Shown here: positions 54,751 through 64,000 of the stretch, in pieces | How positions within the stretch are numbered: the first letter of the stretch is position 1 | Layout of the letters: each line of letters opens with the position of its first letter | Assembly (NCBI RefSeq): GCF_016864555.1 | Contig: NZ_CP044011.1 | Coordinates: forward strand, 1,345,001-1,409,000 | Reading direction: 5' to 3' | DNA from: Sinorhizobium sp. BG8 | Lineage (GTDB): Bacteria > Pseudomonadota > Alphaproteobacteria > Rhizobiales > Rhizobiaceae | DNA length: 64,000 nt | Notes under the pieces: generated by a model | Told to the model about the DNA's origin: nothing | Databases searched by the model: none | What the model saw: only the letters and a program-made list of their open reading frames with translations | Made by a program: the position numbers and the translations under genes

Positions 54751-56102
54751 ATGAGAGGCACACGCCGCCTGAAATCTGCTCTCATCGTCGTCGCGGCCGG
54801 ACTTTCCGCCGCGACGCCGGCGCGTTCGCAGGGCGAGGATGATCTCGCGCCGTACAAGATGATCCGCTCTCTGCAATATGTGCAGGATACGGTCGTGCTC
54901 GGCGATCATTCGGCCATGGAAATGCAGCGTTTCCTCATTTCGACGATCGATGAGCGGTTGCGCACGGCCGACCCCTCGATCTTTCGGGATCCACGTAACG
55001 TCGATGCGGCATTGGTCTACGCCATGAGCGGGGGAAATCCCGAGACGCTCGACATTCTCGCAAAGAATGACATCGCCGGGCACTTCGACAGCCGCATCAC
55101 GGATGCGATCCGGAGCTATCTGGGCGGCCGCGGATCCGTAACCTCGAAGTCGCTGGCTGAGACATTCCCTGAATACAAGCAGTCTCCGATCGGCGCCTAT
55201 CTCGCGCTCGTATCGGCCAATTCGGTCATCCGCAAAGATCCGGCGCTCGCACTCAAATACTTCGACTGGGCCCGCCTTACCGCGCCGGGAACCATCGTGG
55301 AGGAGGCTGCGGTGCGGCGTTCCATCTATGCTGCGACGAATGCGGGCTGGTCCGACAAGGCGCTCGCCTACTCGAACCGCTATGCGCGGCGCTTCCTGCA
55401 CTCGCCTTACGCCAGCCAATTCGCGGATCTCTTCGTCAAGCTCTCGGTCGACAATTTCGAGAAGATGAAAGAGGAGGACATCCTCGAGGTTCTGTCCTTC
55501 ATGGATTCGCCGCGGCGACGGGAAATCTATCTGCGCATGGCCAGGCTCGCCGCCATCTCGGGAAAGAACAGGCTCGCAACGCTCTCGGCCGAGAGGGCGC
55601 ACGAGCTGGCGGAAGACGGGGAAGGGGTGCCCAAGGCACTTGCCGATCTCTACTCGGGTCTCGCGACGGTCTCGTCCGCCGATGTCAGCCAGGCGATGGA
55701 AACCATTATCTCCATTCCCGACGAGAAACTCTCGACGAAGGACCGCGCACTCAAGGCCGCCGCTAGGGCGGTTGCCGAACAGGTGCTGCGCGAACCGGTG
55801 GCCGAAGAAGACCAGGCCGCCGAGGAAAGTCCGGAATTGCTGGTAGACCCGAACCTGGGGAAGGGCTGACCGAGGCCGAACTGGAGGATCAGAGGATGGA
55901 TCCCCGAGCAGGAGGCAGCGCAGTCGCGGCGAAGGGGGACGACGGTCGCAATGCTCCCAAAGCTGAAGATGGACAGAAGGCAGAGGCCGCCGCGTCGGCG
56001 GCGGGCGGGACCGAACGCGATCCCGCCTTCGATGGCTTTCTGGCGACCGGCAGATCGAAGCTAGAGGAAATCGATTCGCTCCTGAAAGGAGAAGGCAGTT
56101 GA
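54751..56102 (+). pseudogene. motC: periplasmic motor protein MotC, frameshifted as given
   Basis: The main frame has a signal peptide (cleavage near ARS-QG) and 372 residues with a helical repeat-like middle, then stops at 55867. One extra G in the run 55857-55860 would carry the frame on through GEGLTEAELEDQRMDPRAGG to the stop at 56100-56102, giving about 450 residues. The extension ends FDGFLATGRSKLEEIDSLLK and leads directly into fliK, as in S. meliloti, where MotC is about 434 residues. MotC binds the periplasmic part of MotB. The break is probably a miscalled base, and even the short form would keep most of the protein. Confidence 0.82.
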
Positions 56103-57523
56103 CCCAGATTGATAGTGGGATTTTGGCGTTGGCCACCGGTAAGCCGGTGGTGACGAAAGGAAACACCGATCAGACCGACGGGGAAGGCAGCACCGCGTCC
56201 GACGGCAAGGGCTTTGCAGAAACCTTCGCGAGTGTTTCCGGCGATGGCGAGCGCAAGAGCCGCGGCAGGTTGGACCTGAATCAGGGGGAGACGGCTGTGG
56301 ACACGACGACGTCAGGCATTGGCGACAAGCTTTCTCTCTCCAGATTGGGGCTCGGCGCTCTGGGAACCCAGGCCAGCGGCAGCGAGGGTGCCACGGAAGA
56401 GACCACAGAACAGTTTACGCTCGGCACTGACGCAGAAGAGAAAGCCGGCCGGACCAAGGTCGGAAGCGAGTTCTCCAAGCTGATTGGCAAGGCGCAAAAC
56501 GCAACTGGTGCGACCGGCGAAAAGAGCGTCGAGGAGGACGGCGAGAGCGATGCGACAGACGCTTCCACCTCGACGGATGTCGACCAGTTGTTGACGATGC
56601 TGTCAGGAACGGCTTCGGGTGAGCAGCAGGCAAGCCTGCTCGCCGGTGCCGCCCAAGGAGTCCTCGGCCAGGCAACGGCGAAGGGAGGCACTTCGGACAG
56701 AGGTGACCTGTCCGAGCGCAAGGTGTCGAAGACGGAGCAGAAGACGAGCGCGACAACGACCGCGGATGTGGCGGAGAGTGCCTCCGATGCTGCCGAACAG
56801 GTCGAGGCAGAACCATCCGAGACGGACAAGATCTTCCGGCTGATCCGCGCGGACGGCAAGGGCCGCGAGATGGAACTCGGCATTTCGGGCGATGGCGAGA
56901 CCGCGACCATCCGCGATGCCAACGCCGCGACGACCGCAAAATCCGATGCCGTTACCGTGATCGAATCCCGGCGCTACCTCGGCCTCGCGCAAAGCAGCAA
57001 TTCGGCCGCAGTGACGGCAGCGATCGCGCAGGATCCCGATTGGGCAGCGCAGATGACGTCCGCCAGTGGCCTCGATTCCTCGGCGACGGGCACGACCGTC
57101 AACACGCTGAAGATCCAGATGAGCCCGATCGACCTTGGCCTCGTGACCGCGACGCTGCGCCTCTCGGGCGACGAGTTGGTGGTCTCGCTGCAGGTCGAGA
57201 CCGGAGAAGCCTACCGTCAATTGACGGACGACCAGGATCAGATCGTCAAGGCCCTGCGGTCGCATGGTTTCGCCGTGGATCAGGTCAGCATTCAGTTCAC
57301 GCCAACGGACAAGGGTGCGTCCGGTGGGCAGCAGGGCAACAGTCAGTCGCAACCGCAGTTCACCGGCCAGCAGCAGCAGCCGGGTGATGGCCGCAGCGGG
57401 CAGCAGAGCGGAAGCCAGCAAGGCTCGTCGACGTGGAATTCAAGGGGAGGGGCGAATGATCAGGGCTCGGCGCAGGCTATTGCTGGCACTCAGTCTCAGC
57501 AGCCTGGCGGCGTTTACCTCTAG
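56099..57523 (+). CDS. fliK: flagellar hook-length control protein FliK
   Basis: 474 residues. A long, low-complexity Thr/Ser/Glu/Gly N-terminal part acts as the measuring region, and the C-terminal Flg_hook domain lies at about residues 335-400 (NTLKIQMSPIDLGLVTATLR ... ALRSHGFAVDQVSIQF), followed by a Gln/Gly/Ser tail. The start is TTG 56099, overlapping the motC stop, with AGGAG 7 nt upstream. In S. meliloti this gene was once called motD. Confidence 0.9.
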   Translation: MTQIDSGILALATGKPVVTKGNTDQTDGEGSTASDGKGFAETFASVSGDGERKSRGRLDLNQGETAVDTTTSGIGDKLSLSRLGLGALGTQASGSEGATEETTEQFTLGTDAEEKAGRTKVGSEFSKLIGKAQNATGATGEKSVEEDGESDATDASTSTDVDQLLTMLSGTASGEQQASLLAGAAQGVLGQATAKGGTSDRGDLSERKVSKTEQKTSATTTADVAESASDAAEQVEAEPSETDKIFRLIRADGKGREMELGISGDGETATIRDANAATTAKSDAVTVIESRRYLGLAQSSNSAAVTAAIAQDPDWAAQMTSASGLDSSATGTTVNTLKIQMSPIDLGLVTATLRLSGDELVVSLQVETGEAYRQLTDDQDQIVKALRSHGFAVDQVSIQFTPTDKGASGGQQGNSQSQPQFTGQQQQPGDGRSGQQSGSQQGSSTWNSRGGANDQGSAQAIAGTQSQQPGGVYL

Positions 57524-58025
57524 CGCGAGCGCATCGGTTGGTGCGTGCGAACGCGAGATCATCGCGGCTGCCAGAAAATACGACATACCGCCCGGCATTC
57601 TCTATTCGGTCGGTCTCACGGAGACGGGCGTAAAGGGCTCCCTGCAGCCCTATGCGCTCAACATCGAAGGCAAGGCCTTCTTTGCCGGCAGCTCCCAAGA
57701 GGCACTCCGCGCGTTCCAGAAGGCGCGTGCGGGAGGTGCCAAGCTCATCGATCTGGGCTGCATGCAGATAAACCATCACTTTCACGGCGATCAATTCGCA
57801 TCGCCGGCCGAAATGCTGGACCCTAGGCGAAATGTGGAGTATGCGGCTGCTTTCCTCTCAAGGCTCCATGCTCGCCATGAGACATGGACGATGGCCGTCG
57901 CACGCTATCACGCGGGACCGAACAACGATCCCGCGCAGAAGAAGTACGTCTGTCGGGTGATCGCAAATCTCGTTGCGACCGGCTATGGGAACTGGACCGC
58001 GAACGCTCGCAAGTTCTGCCAGTAA
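57456..58025 (+). CDS. lytic transglycosylase of the flagellar cluster
   Basis: 189 residues. Signal peptide (cleavage near ASA-SV), then a lysozyme-like SLT fold with the catalytic Glu in VGLTETGVKG, the LGCMQINHHFH motif and a C-terminal MAVARYHAGPNN. It should cut peptidoglycan to let the rod or the stator pass. ATG 57456 has AAGGGGAGG upstream and overlaps the 3' end of fliK by 68 bases. Confidence 0.9.
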   Translation: MIRARRRLLLALSLSSLAAFTSSASASVGACEREIIAAARKYDIPPGILYSVGLTETGVKGSLQPYALNIEGKAFFAGSSQEALRAFQKARAGGAKLIDLGCMQINHHFHGDQFASPAEMLDPRRNVEYAAAFLSRLHARHETWTMAVARYHAGPNNDPAQKKYVCRVIANLVATGYGNWTANARKFCQ

Positions 58026-58199
58026 TACAACCTAAAATTGAAAATCAGAAACGTTGTTGCGCCGCAACATAATGTGGCGAGAAAATGGGCTCATTGTGGC
58101 GGGCAAGGGTGCGTCCGGGAATTCGTTAACTTTTCCACGAGAAAATAGTGTCATAGTTAACGCGACCTACTACATATAGCGCAAATCATGCCACAATTC

Positions 58200-58214
58200 T
58201 TAATCAATTATTAA
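58200..58214. promoter_or_regulatory. CtrA-type site upstream of rem
   Basis: TTAA (58200-58203), TCAATTA, TTAA (58211-58214), 91 bp before rem. The 280-base gap 58026-58305 is AT-rich with other GTTAAC sequences at about 58124 and 58157 and no gene. It should also be the VisNR target in this pathway. Confidence 0.5.
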
Positions 58215-58305
58215 AATCAGCCAGTTATTTTATCTAGTTGCCGCAGATTCTCTCGATTCGTACCACTCTGACATCGAAACACCACACTGATTCGGAGGCG
58301 GACGA

Positions 58306-58977
58306 ATGATCGTAGTGGTTGATGAGCGCGAGCTCGTTAAGGACGGCTATACTTCTCTTTTTGGGCGCGAGGGCGTGCCCTCCACCGGGTTCGATCCGAA
58401 GGAATTCGGCGAATGGGTGAATACGGCGGCTGACACCGATATCGACGCTGTGGAAGCGTTTCTGATCGGTCAGGGCCAGCAAAGCATGGAGCTTCCGCGA
58501 GCGATTCGCGATCGTTCCCAGGCGCCGGTGATCGCGGTCAGCGACAGCCATTCGCTCGAAAACACGCTTGCACTCTTCGACTGCGGTGTCGACGACGTGG
58601 TGCGCAAGCCTGTTCATCCCCGCGAGATCCTCGCACGTGCCGCGGCCATCCGCCGCCGGCTGAAGGCACTGGCCAACTTCACGGATATCGGAGCGATCCG
58701 GGTATTCTCCGACGGCCGTGATCCGGAGATCAGCGGCGAAGTGTTTCCCCTGCCGCGTCGCGAGCGACGCATCCTGGAGTACTTGGTCGCCAACCGCGGC
58801 CGGCGCCTTTCCAAGACGCAGATCTTCAACGCGATTTACGGCATCTTCGACGAGGACGTCGAAGAGAACGTCGTCGAAAGCCACATCAGCAAGCTTCGCA
58901 AGAAGCTGCGCAAGAAGCTCGGTTTCGATCCGATCGATTCCAAGCGGTTCCTCGGTTATTGCATCGATTGGAACTGA
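58306..58977 (+). CDS. rem: motility regulator Rem (OmpR-type)
   Basis: 223 residues, the S. meliloti Rem length. N-terminal receiver-like domain ([19 protein letters not shown]) that lacks a standard phospho-acceptor context, and a C-terminal winged helix ([20 protein letters not shown] ... [16 protein letters not shown]). In S. meliloti Rem is activated by VisNR and switches on the flagellar and flagellin genes in exponential growth. Confidence 0.93.
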   Translation: MIVVVDERELVKDGYTSLFGREGVPSTGFDPKEFGEWVNTAADTDIDAVEAFLIGQGQQSMELPRAIRDRSQAPVIAVSDSHSLENTLALFDCGVDDVVRKPVHPREILARAAAIRRRLKALANFTDIGAIRVFSDGRDPEISGEVFPLPRRERRILEYLVANRGRRLSKTQIFNAIYGIFDEDVEENVVESHISKLRKKLRKKLGFDPIDSKRFLGYCIDWN

Positions 58978-59091
58978 TACCGGCGTGGGCCGCCGGCTGA
59001 AGTGTCGTCTGGAGAAGCGGACCGGACGACAGACAGCTTCACGCAAGGCCCATTTTTTACCCTGCATCGACTACTGAAACGAGGAATTGTC

Positions 59092-60288
59092 ATGAGCCTT
59101 TACGGAACGATGAGAACCGGCGTGTCGGGTATGAATGCCCAGGCAAACCGACTGAGCGCGGTCGCCGACAATATCGCGAACGCGAACACGACGGGCTACA
59201 AGAAGGCCTCGACGCAGTTCTCCTCCCTGATTCTGCCTTCGACCAACGGGGCCTACAATTCCGGCGGCGTCACCACGGACATCCGCTACTCCATTTCGGC
59301 GCAGGGTACGTTCACCTACACGACCTCGGCAACCGACCTCGCGATCAACGGCGACGGCTTCTTCATCGTTCAGGGCTCTGACGGTATCGAATATCTCACC
59401 CGCGCCGGCGCCTTCACGGTGATGGACGACGGCACGATGCAGAATTCGGCCGGCTACACCCTCATGGGCTACGAGTACTCCTCGACGGAGGATCCGACCA
59501 TCGTCGTCAACGGTTACGACGGACTGACCGAGATCAACCTCTCGTCCGGCTCCCTGTCGGCGACCGGCTCGACATCCGGAGCTCTCGACGTCAACCTGCC
59601 CTCCAGCGAGGCCGTCGGTTACTCCAAGTCCACATCGCTGGTTGCCTATGACAGCCAGGGCAACACCCGCCTGCTCGAATTCACCTACACCAAGACCGCG
59701 GACAACGAATGGGAACTGGACGTCACCTATGACGGCACGAGTGTTCTCTCGGCCCCGGAAACCCTGACCTTCGATGCGGATGGCGTGCTTCAGAGCCCCA
59801 CCTCCATTTCCACGCTTGCCCAGACCATCGGCGGTGCGGAACTGAGTGGCCTCGACATCAGCATTGCCGGTTCGACCCAGCTTTCTGCAGACTTCAACGT
59901 TTCGAACGGCAAGATCGACGGCAACGCTGCCAGCGAAGTCGTCGGCTACCAGATCAGCAGCGACGGTGTCGTCTCGCTGAAGTACGACAACGGCGAACTG
60001 GAGCCGAAGTACCGTATCGCCATGGCATCGGTGCAGAGCCCGGACATGCTGACGCCGCTCGCAGGCAACGTCTACAGCCAGAGCAACGAGTCCGGCGTTA
60101 TCGTCATGGGTTATGCTGGAAGCAACGGCTACGGCAGCATCGTCTCGGGTGCGCTCGAAGACTCCAACGTCGATATCGCCGAGGAACTGACTGCGATGAT
60201 CGAGTCGCAGCGTAACTACACGGCGAACTCGAAGGTGTTCCAGACCGGTTCGGAACTCATGGAAACGCTTGTGAACCTCAAGCGGTAA
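59092..60288 (+). CDS. flgE: flagellar hook protein FlgE
   Basis: 398 residues. N-terminal MSLYGTMRTGVSGMNAQANRLSAVADNIANANTTGYK (split by the rod/hook motif) and C-terminal DSNVDIAEELTAMIESQRNYTANSKVF are the hook protein signature. ATG 59092 has GAGGAA upstream; the 30 in-frame codons before it are not FlgE-like. First gene of the flgE-flgK-flgL-flaF-flbT-flgD run. Confidence 0.94.
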   Translation: MSLYGTMRTGVSGMNAQANRLSAVADNIANANTTGYKKASTQFSSLILPSTNGAYNSGGVTTDIRYSISAQGTFTYTTSATDLAINGDGFFIVQGSDGIEYLTRAGAFTVMDDGTMQNSAGYTLMGYEYSSTEDPTIVVNGYDGLTEINLSSGSLSATGSTSGALDVNLPSSEAVGYSKSTSLVAYDSQGNTRLLEFTYTKTADNEWELDVTYDGTSVLSAPETLTFDADGVLQSPTSISTLAQTIGGAELSGLDISIAGSTQLSADFNVSNGKIDGNAASEVVGYQISSDGVVSLKYDNGELEPKYRIAMASVQSPDMLTPLAGNVYSQSNESGVIVMGYAGSNGYGSIVSGALEDSNVDIAEELTAMIESQRNYTANSKVFQTGSELMETLVNLKR

Positions 60289-60327
60289 TACCCTCTGAGC
60301 ATGCAACGCAGGAAATAGGTTGAGACG

Positions 60328-61758
60328 ATGTCGCTTTCAGCAGCAATAAAGACTGCCCAGTCTAGTTTCTCGAACACCGCGCTACAGACCGCGGTCGCCT
60401 CGAAAAATATTGCCAATGCGAGCAACACCGCCTACGCCCGGCGGTCCGCGATTCTCGCGACCGCCGACAACGGCGCGTCGGTCGTGGAAACGCAGCGCGC
60501 CCAGAACGAAGCGCTCCAGAAGCAGAACCTGCTCAGCATCTCGAAGTCCTATGCTCAGGACACGGTTCTCGCCGGCCTCGAGCAGCTCAAGACAGTGCTG
60601 GGTGGCGACGAGTACGAGCTTTCGACCTCGACCTACCTCGCCACCCTGCGCGACAATCTTCAGGCATTCGCCGACAAGCCCAGCGAGGCGTCGCTTGCGG
60701 AAACGGTCGTCGCCAACGCTATCGATGTCGCGAACTCCCTGAACAGCGCAAGCCAGGCCGTGCAGGAGCTTCGCACGGAAGCCGACGCGGACATCGCGAC
60801 GGCGGTCAACGAGCTCAATCGCCTGTTGGGTGAGTTCAAGACCTACAACGACCAGGTCAAGTCCGGAACGGCGGCCGGCACCGATATCAACGACGCGCTC
60901 GATCAGCGCGACGACATCCTGAATCAGATCTCCGCGATCATCGGGGTCAGCACCGTCACCCGCACCAACAACGACATGGTGCTCTACACGAGCGACGGCA
61001 CCGTCCTCTTCGAGACCTATCCGCGCGAAGTGAGCTTTACCGCGACCGCGACCTACACGGCCGGAGTGACCGGCAATGCCGTGCTGATCGATGGCGTTGC
61101 CGTCGAAGCGGGCAGCGGCGGCAACACCGATGCGCAGGGCACGATCGCCGCACTGCTTCAGATCCGCGACGACATCGCACCGACGTTCCAGGCTCAGCTC
61201 GACGAGACGGCGCGCGGCCTCATCACGATGTTCTCTGAAGACGTGGGTGGGGTGGCGACAGTCGGCCTCTTCACGTGGAGCGGCGGCACTGTCGAGACTT
61301 CGATGGTCAGCGGCATGGCCGGCACCATCGAGGTAAACCCGGCGCTGATCACCTCGGAGGGTGGCGACCCGTTGCTGCTGCGCGACGGCATCAACACGGA
61401 CTTCAATACGGACGACTATGCGAGCTTCTCCGATGTACTGAACGGGTACATGACGCAGTTCGACGCCTCGCTCTCGTTCGACTCTTCGACTGCCCTCACG
61501 ACCACCAACAATATTCTCGATTTCTCGACGGCATCCGTCGGATGGCTCGAAGCGCTTCGTAGCGCCGCAACCACGGCAAGCGACGACAAGACGGCACTCT
61601 ATTCTCGGACGCAGGAGGCGCTTTCGAGCGTGACGGCGGTCAGCCTCGACGAGGAACTGGCGCTGCTCCTCGATCTCGAACAATCCTACAAGGCATCTGC
61701 AAAACTGGTTGCCGCGGTCGACGAGATGATGACCGCACTCCTCGAAGCGGCGGGCTAA
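60328..61758 (+). CDS. flgK: hook-filament junction protein FlgK
   Basis: 476 residues. N-terminal MSLSAAIKTAQSSFSNTALQTAVASKNIANASNTAYARR and C-terminal VSLDEELALLLDLEQSYKAS are FlgK (HAP1) features. The middle is Thr/Ala/Asp-rich. Joins hook to filament. Followed by flgL after 3 bases. Confidence 0.94.
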   Translation: MSLSAAIKTAQSSFSNTALQTAVASKNIANASNTAYARRSAILATADNGASVVETQRAQNEALQKQNLLSISKSYAQDTVLAGLEQLKTVLGGDEYELSTSTYLATLRDNLQAFADKPSEASLAETVVANAIDVANSLNSASQAVQELRTEADADIATAVNELNRLLGEFKTYNDQVKSGTAAGTDINDALDQRDDILNQISAIIGVSTVTRTNNDMVLYTSDGTVLFETYPREVSFTATATYTAGVTGNAVLIDGVAVEAGSGGNTDAQGTIAALLQIRDDIAPTFQAQLDETARGLITMFSEDVGGVATVGLFTWSGGTVETSMVSGMAGTIEVNPALITSEGGDPLLLRDGINTDFNTDDYASFSDVLNGYMTQFDASLSFDSSTALTTTNNILDFSTASVGWLEALRSAATTASDDKTALYSRTQEALSSVTAVSLDEELALLLDLEQSYKASAKLVAAVDEMMTALLEAAG

Positions 61759-61761
61759 CAC

Positions 61762-62811
61762 ATGAAGACTTCTTTGGTATCGAACCTCACGCTCCAGAAT
61801 GCGATGCGCCAGACCATTGCGCAGGCGCAGAAGGAAATGCTGCAGCTGGAGGAGGAAAGCGTCACCGGCCGCTATGCCGACGTCGGCGCGGTGCTCGGTG
61901 CGAAGACCGCGCGTTCGCTCAACCTCGAGATGGACATGCAGCGGCTCGAGTCCTTCGTGAGCATGAATGCGCTGACGACTTCGAAGCTTGCCGCCTCCCA
62001 GGGCGCACTGAGCCAAATCTCCGAGGCCGCCAATTCGGCCATGGAAACGAACATTACCTTCGATGGCACCGAGTCCCAGGATCAGCTGGACCAGGCCAAG
62101 GAGAGCTACGCGAACGCCCTCTCGATCTTCACCAGCGCGGTCAACACGTCCTACGCCGGGGAATACCTCTTCGCAGGCATCAACACCGATGTCATGCCGG
62201 TGAGCGACTATCTGAGCGATCCGGCATCCGCTGCCAAGACGGCGTTCGACCAGGCGTTTGTCGATTTCTTCGGTTTCACGCAGACCGACGCCCAGACAGC
62301 CGACATCACCTCGGACCAGATGTCCGATTTCATCGCTGAACTCGAAACGTCCTACATGGGCACTGGCTGGGACGACTGGTCCACCGCTTCCGACCAGAAC
62401 ATGACGAGCCGGATCAGCGGCAGCGAAGTCATCCAGAGCTCGACCAATGCCAACATCGACGGCATGAGGAAGTTCGCCCTCGGCGCCGTGATTGGCTACG
62501 AATTGCTCAATCTGAATCTCTCGAGTGCCACGCGCAGCACGGTCAGTGAAGCTTCGCTCGCCTACATCGGCGAAGGCATCACCGGTATCGATGCCGCCCG
62601 CAGTACGCTTGGCGTGTCGGAGGCGCGCGTCGAGCAGGCCAATACATCGCTGGAAACCCAGATTACCATTCTGACGACCAGCATCAGCGACATGGTCTCG
62701 GTTGATACCTACGAGGCGGCAACGCGCATCAATACGCTCGAAACCCAGCTTTCTCTCGCCTACACGCTGACGTCGAAGCTGCAGGATCTCAGCCTCGTCA
62801 ACTACCTCTGA
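61762..62811 (+). CDS. flgL: hook-filament junction protein FlgL
   Basis: 349 residues, flagellin-like ends: N-terminal QNAMRQTIAQAQKEMLQLEE and C-terminal AATRINTLETQLSLAYTLTS. It is FlgL (HAP3) by size and by its place after flgK. Confidence 0.93.
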   Translation: MKTSLVSNLTLQNAMRQTIAQAQKEMLQLEEESVTGRYADVGAVLGAKTARSLNLEMDMQRLESFVSMNALTTSKLAASQGALSQISEAANSAMETNITFDGTESQDQLDQAKESYANALSIFTSAVNTSYAGEYLFAGINTDVMPVSDYLSDPASAAKTAFDQAFVDFFGFTQTDAQTADITSDQMSDFIAELETSYMGTGWDDWSTASDQNMTSRISGSEVIQSSTNANIDGMRKFALGAVIGYELLNLNLSSATRSTVSEASLAYIGEGITGIDAARSTLGVSEARVEQANTSLETQITILTTSISDMVSVDTYEAATRINTLETQLSLAYTLTSKLQDLSLVNYL

Positions 62812-62848
62812 TGAACAGAGGCAAAAGACAATCATGAGGGATGTCTGA

Positions 62849-63196
62849 ATGTACCAGTTTTCCTATGCCGAAATCATGGAGGACGGCGTTGCACTTTCGA
62901 AGGACCGGGAACGACAGGTTCTCGACCGTTCGATCGCGCTGCTGATTGCGGCAAAAAATGCTCCGACCTTCGGCCGCGAGGCGATCGAGGCGGCTTACTA
63001 TACCCGGCGTGTCTGGGTGCGTTTCATAGATGATCTGAGCAATCCTGAAAATGAGCTCGACAAGGAGCTCAAGGCCAATCTCATTTCGATCGCCATTTGG
63101 ATCCTTCGGGAGACCGAGGCCGTCCGGAAACGCAAGTCCGACAACTTCCAGGGGATCATCGATATCACCACCATCATCAGGGATGGCCTAAAATGA
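62849..63196 (+). CDS. flaF: flagellar regulator FlaF
   Basis: 115 residues, helical, with the conserved C-terminal block [20 protein letters not shown]. In Caulobacter and rhizobia FlaF counteracts FlbT in control of flagellin synthesis. It overlaps flbT by 4 bases. Confidence 0.93.
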   Translation: MYQFSYAEIMEDGVALSKDRERQVLDRSIALLIAAKNAPTFGREAIEAAYYTRRVWVRFIDDLSNPENELDKELKANLISIAIWILRETEAVRKRKSDNFQGIIDITTIIRDGLK

Positions 63197-63639
63197 AAAG
63201 TACTCTGCGTATATCACTGAAGTCGGGCGAGCGAATCTTCGTCAACGGGGCAGTTCTGAGGGTCGATCGCAAGGTTGCGATCGAGTTCTTGAACGACGTG
63301 ACCTTCCTCCTCGAGAACCACGTCCTTCAGCCCGAACAGGCGACGACGCCCCTTCGGCAGCTCTACTTCATCGCACAGATGGCACTGATCAACCCCGAAG
63401 GGGCAGAACAGTCCATCGCAATGTTCCGCAAGTCGGTGATCATGCTTCTTTCCTGCTTCAAGAACGAAGAGATCCTGGCCGAGCTCAAGCGTGTGGATGC
63501 GCTTGTGACGCAGGGCCGCGCGTTCGAGGCGCTGAAGGCGATCCGTGCGCTCTATCCGATCGAGGACCGCATCCTGAACAGCCATGAAATGCTGCCGGCA
63601 ACGATCGAGCAAATTCGCAAGGAGATCGCACCATGGTAA
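63193..63639 (+). CDS. flbT: flagellin mRNA regulator FlbT
   Basis: 148 residues with the FlbT N-terminus ([20 protein letters not shown]) and helical C-terminus. In Caulobacter FlbT associates with the flagellin mRNA 5' leader and lowers its translation or stability. The leader hairpins seen before the four flagellins here are natural candidate targets. ATG 63193 overlaps flaF; its 3' end overlaps flgD by 7 bases. Confidence 0.93.
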   Translation: MKSTLRISLKSGERIFVNGAVLRVDRKVAIEFLNDVTFLLENHVLQPEQATTPLRQLYFIAQMALINPEGAEQSIAMFRKSVIMLLSCFKNEEILAELKRVDALVTQGRAFEALKAIRALYPIEDRILNSHEMLPATIEQIRKEIAPW

Positions 63640-64000
63640 CCTCTGTATCCAGCACGACGTCCTCGACCTATGTCCCGACGGTGTCGGCGACTGAGTCCTC
63701 GACGGACTCCACGGATGCGACGCTGAACTACGAGAGCTTCCTGAAGCTGCTCGTCGCGCAGCTCCAGAACCAGGATCCGACCGAGCCGATGGACGCCACT
63801 GAGCAGATGGCTCAGCTTGCGACCTTCTCGCAGGTGGAGCAGACGATCAAGACGAACAGCAACCTCGAAAGTCTGCTGCAGCGTACGTCGATTGACGAGG
63901 CGAATTCGGTCATGGGCAAGACCGTGACAAGCGCCGACGGAACAATCTCTGGCGTCGTCGAGGAAGTCACCCTATATACTGACGGCATCGTCGCGACGCT
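63633..64000 (+). CDS. flgD: hook-capping protein FlgD (5' part, cut by the window end)
   Basis: About 122 codons visible from ATG 63633, overlapping the flbT stop. The FlgD signature is clear: [36 protein letters not shown] and [11 protein letters not shown]. It is the scaffold for hook assembly. The gene continues beyond 64000. Confidence 0.92.
   Translation, partial: MVTSVSSTTSSTYVPTVSATESSTDSTDATLNYESFLKLLVAQLQNQDPTEPMDATEQMAQLATFSQVEQTIKTNSNLESLLQRTSIDEANSVMGKTVTSADGTISGVVEEVTLYTDGIVAT

Noticed and set aside
55896-56102. Separate 68-codon gene between motC and fliK
   Set aside because: It lies in the frame that one added G would join to motC, its end matches the expected MotC tail, and its ATG lacks a good ribosome site.
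53695-56166. 823-codon minus-strand frame opposite motB and motC
   Set aside because: Antisense of low-complexity Lys/Glu/Ala coding sequence; no ribosome site or domain.
60382-62835. 817-codon minus-strand frame opposite flgK and flgL
   Set aside because: Arg/Gly/Asp-rich antisense shadow with no motif; flgK and flgL are certain.

Overview
The window is chromosomal DNA of a Rhizobiaceae alphaproteobacterium, most like Sinorhizobium/Ensifer. The evidence is the high GC content and two gene orders: the rhamnose locus rhaDI / rhaRSTPQUK, and a chemotaxis-flagellar cluster running icpA-cheS-cheY1-cheA-cheW-cheR-cheB-cheY2-cheD-cheT-fliF ... visNR ... flaABDC-motB-motC-fliK ... rem-flgEKL-flaF-flbT-flgD, which I recognise from Sinorhizobium meliloti. 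No rRNA genes, insertion sequences, prophage genes or CRISPR arrays were seen.

Layout. 1-3000: yacG, a tRNA-Phe, a BA14K-type secreted protein, a frameshifted siderophore reductase gene (fhuF) with a possible iron operator upstream, and a small GlsB/YeaQ-type membrane protein. 3168-4472: pncB (NAD salvage). 4562-15486: L-rhamnose catabolism. Isomerase and a bifunctional aldolase/dehydrogenase lie on the minus strand. They diverge from a DeoR-type regulator, an ABC importer (binding protein, double ATPase, two permeases), a mutarotase and a sugar kinase. 16168-24685: the che operon, headed by a soluble globin-coupled-type receptor. 24966-64000: flagellar structural, export, motor and regulatory genes, ending inside flgD.

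How the genes work together. VisN/VisR and Rem are the motility regulators known from S. meliloti. The flagellar genes encode the MS ring, switch (FliG/M/N), motor (MotA/B/C/E), rod, rings, export apparatus, hook, junction proteins and four tandem flagellins. FlaF and FlbT are the flagellin post-transcriptional regulators. The che genes set the signal read by the switch. CtrA-type sites (TTAA-N7-TTAA) lie upstream of visN, rem and flaC, suggesting a cell-cycle input.

The most notable feature is a complete LuxR-type receptor plus LuxI-type acyl-homoserine-lactone synthase between fliF and visN (26960-28301). The two genes converge and overlap at their 3' ends. In the S. meliloti arrangement I know, visN follows fliF, so this is a quorum-sensing cassette placed directly beside the motility master regulators. 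Second, all four flagellin messages carry a similar CCGG-stem hairpin 32-41 nt before the start codon. Third, three genes (fhuF, cheA, motC) are each broken by what looks like one missing G in a G run, which points to homopolymer undercalling rather than true gene loss.

All assignments come from reading the sequence; no database search was possible.
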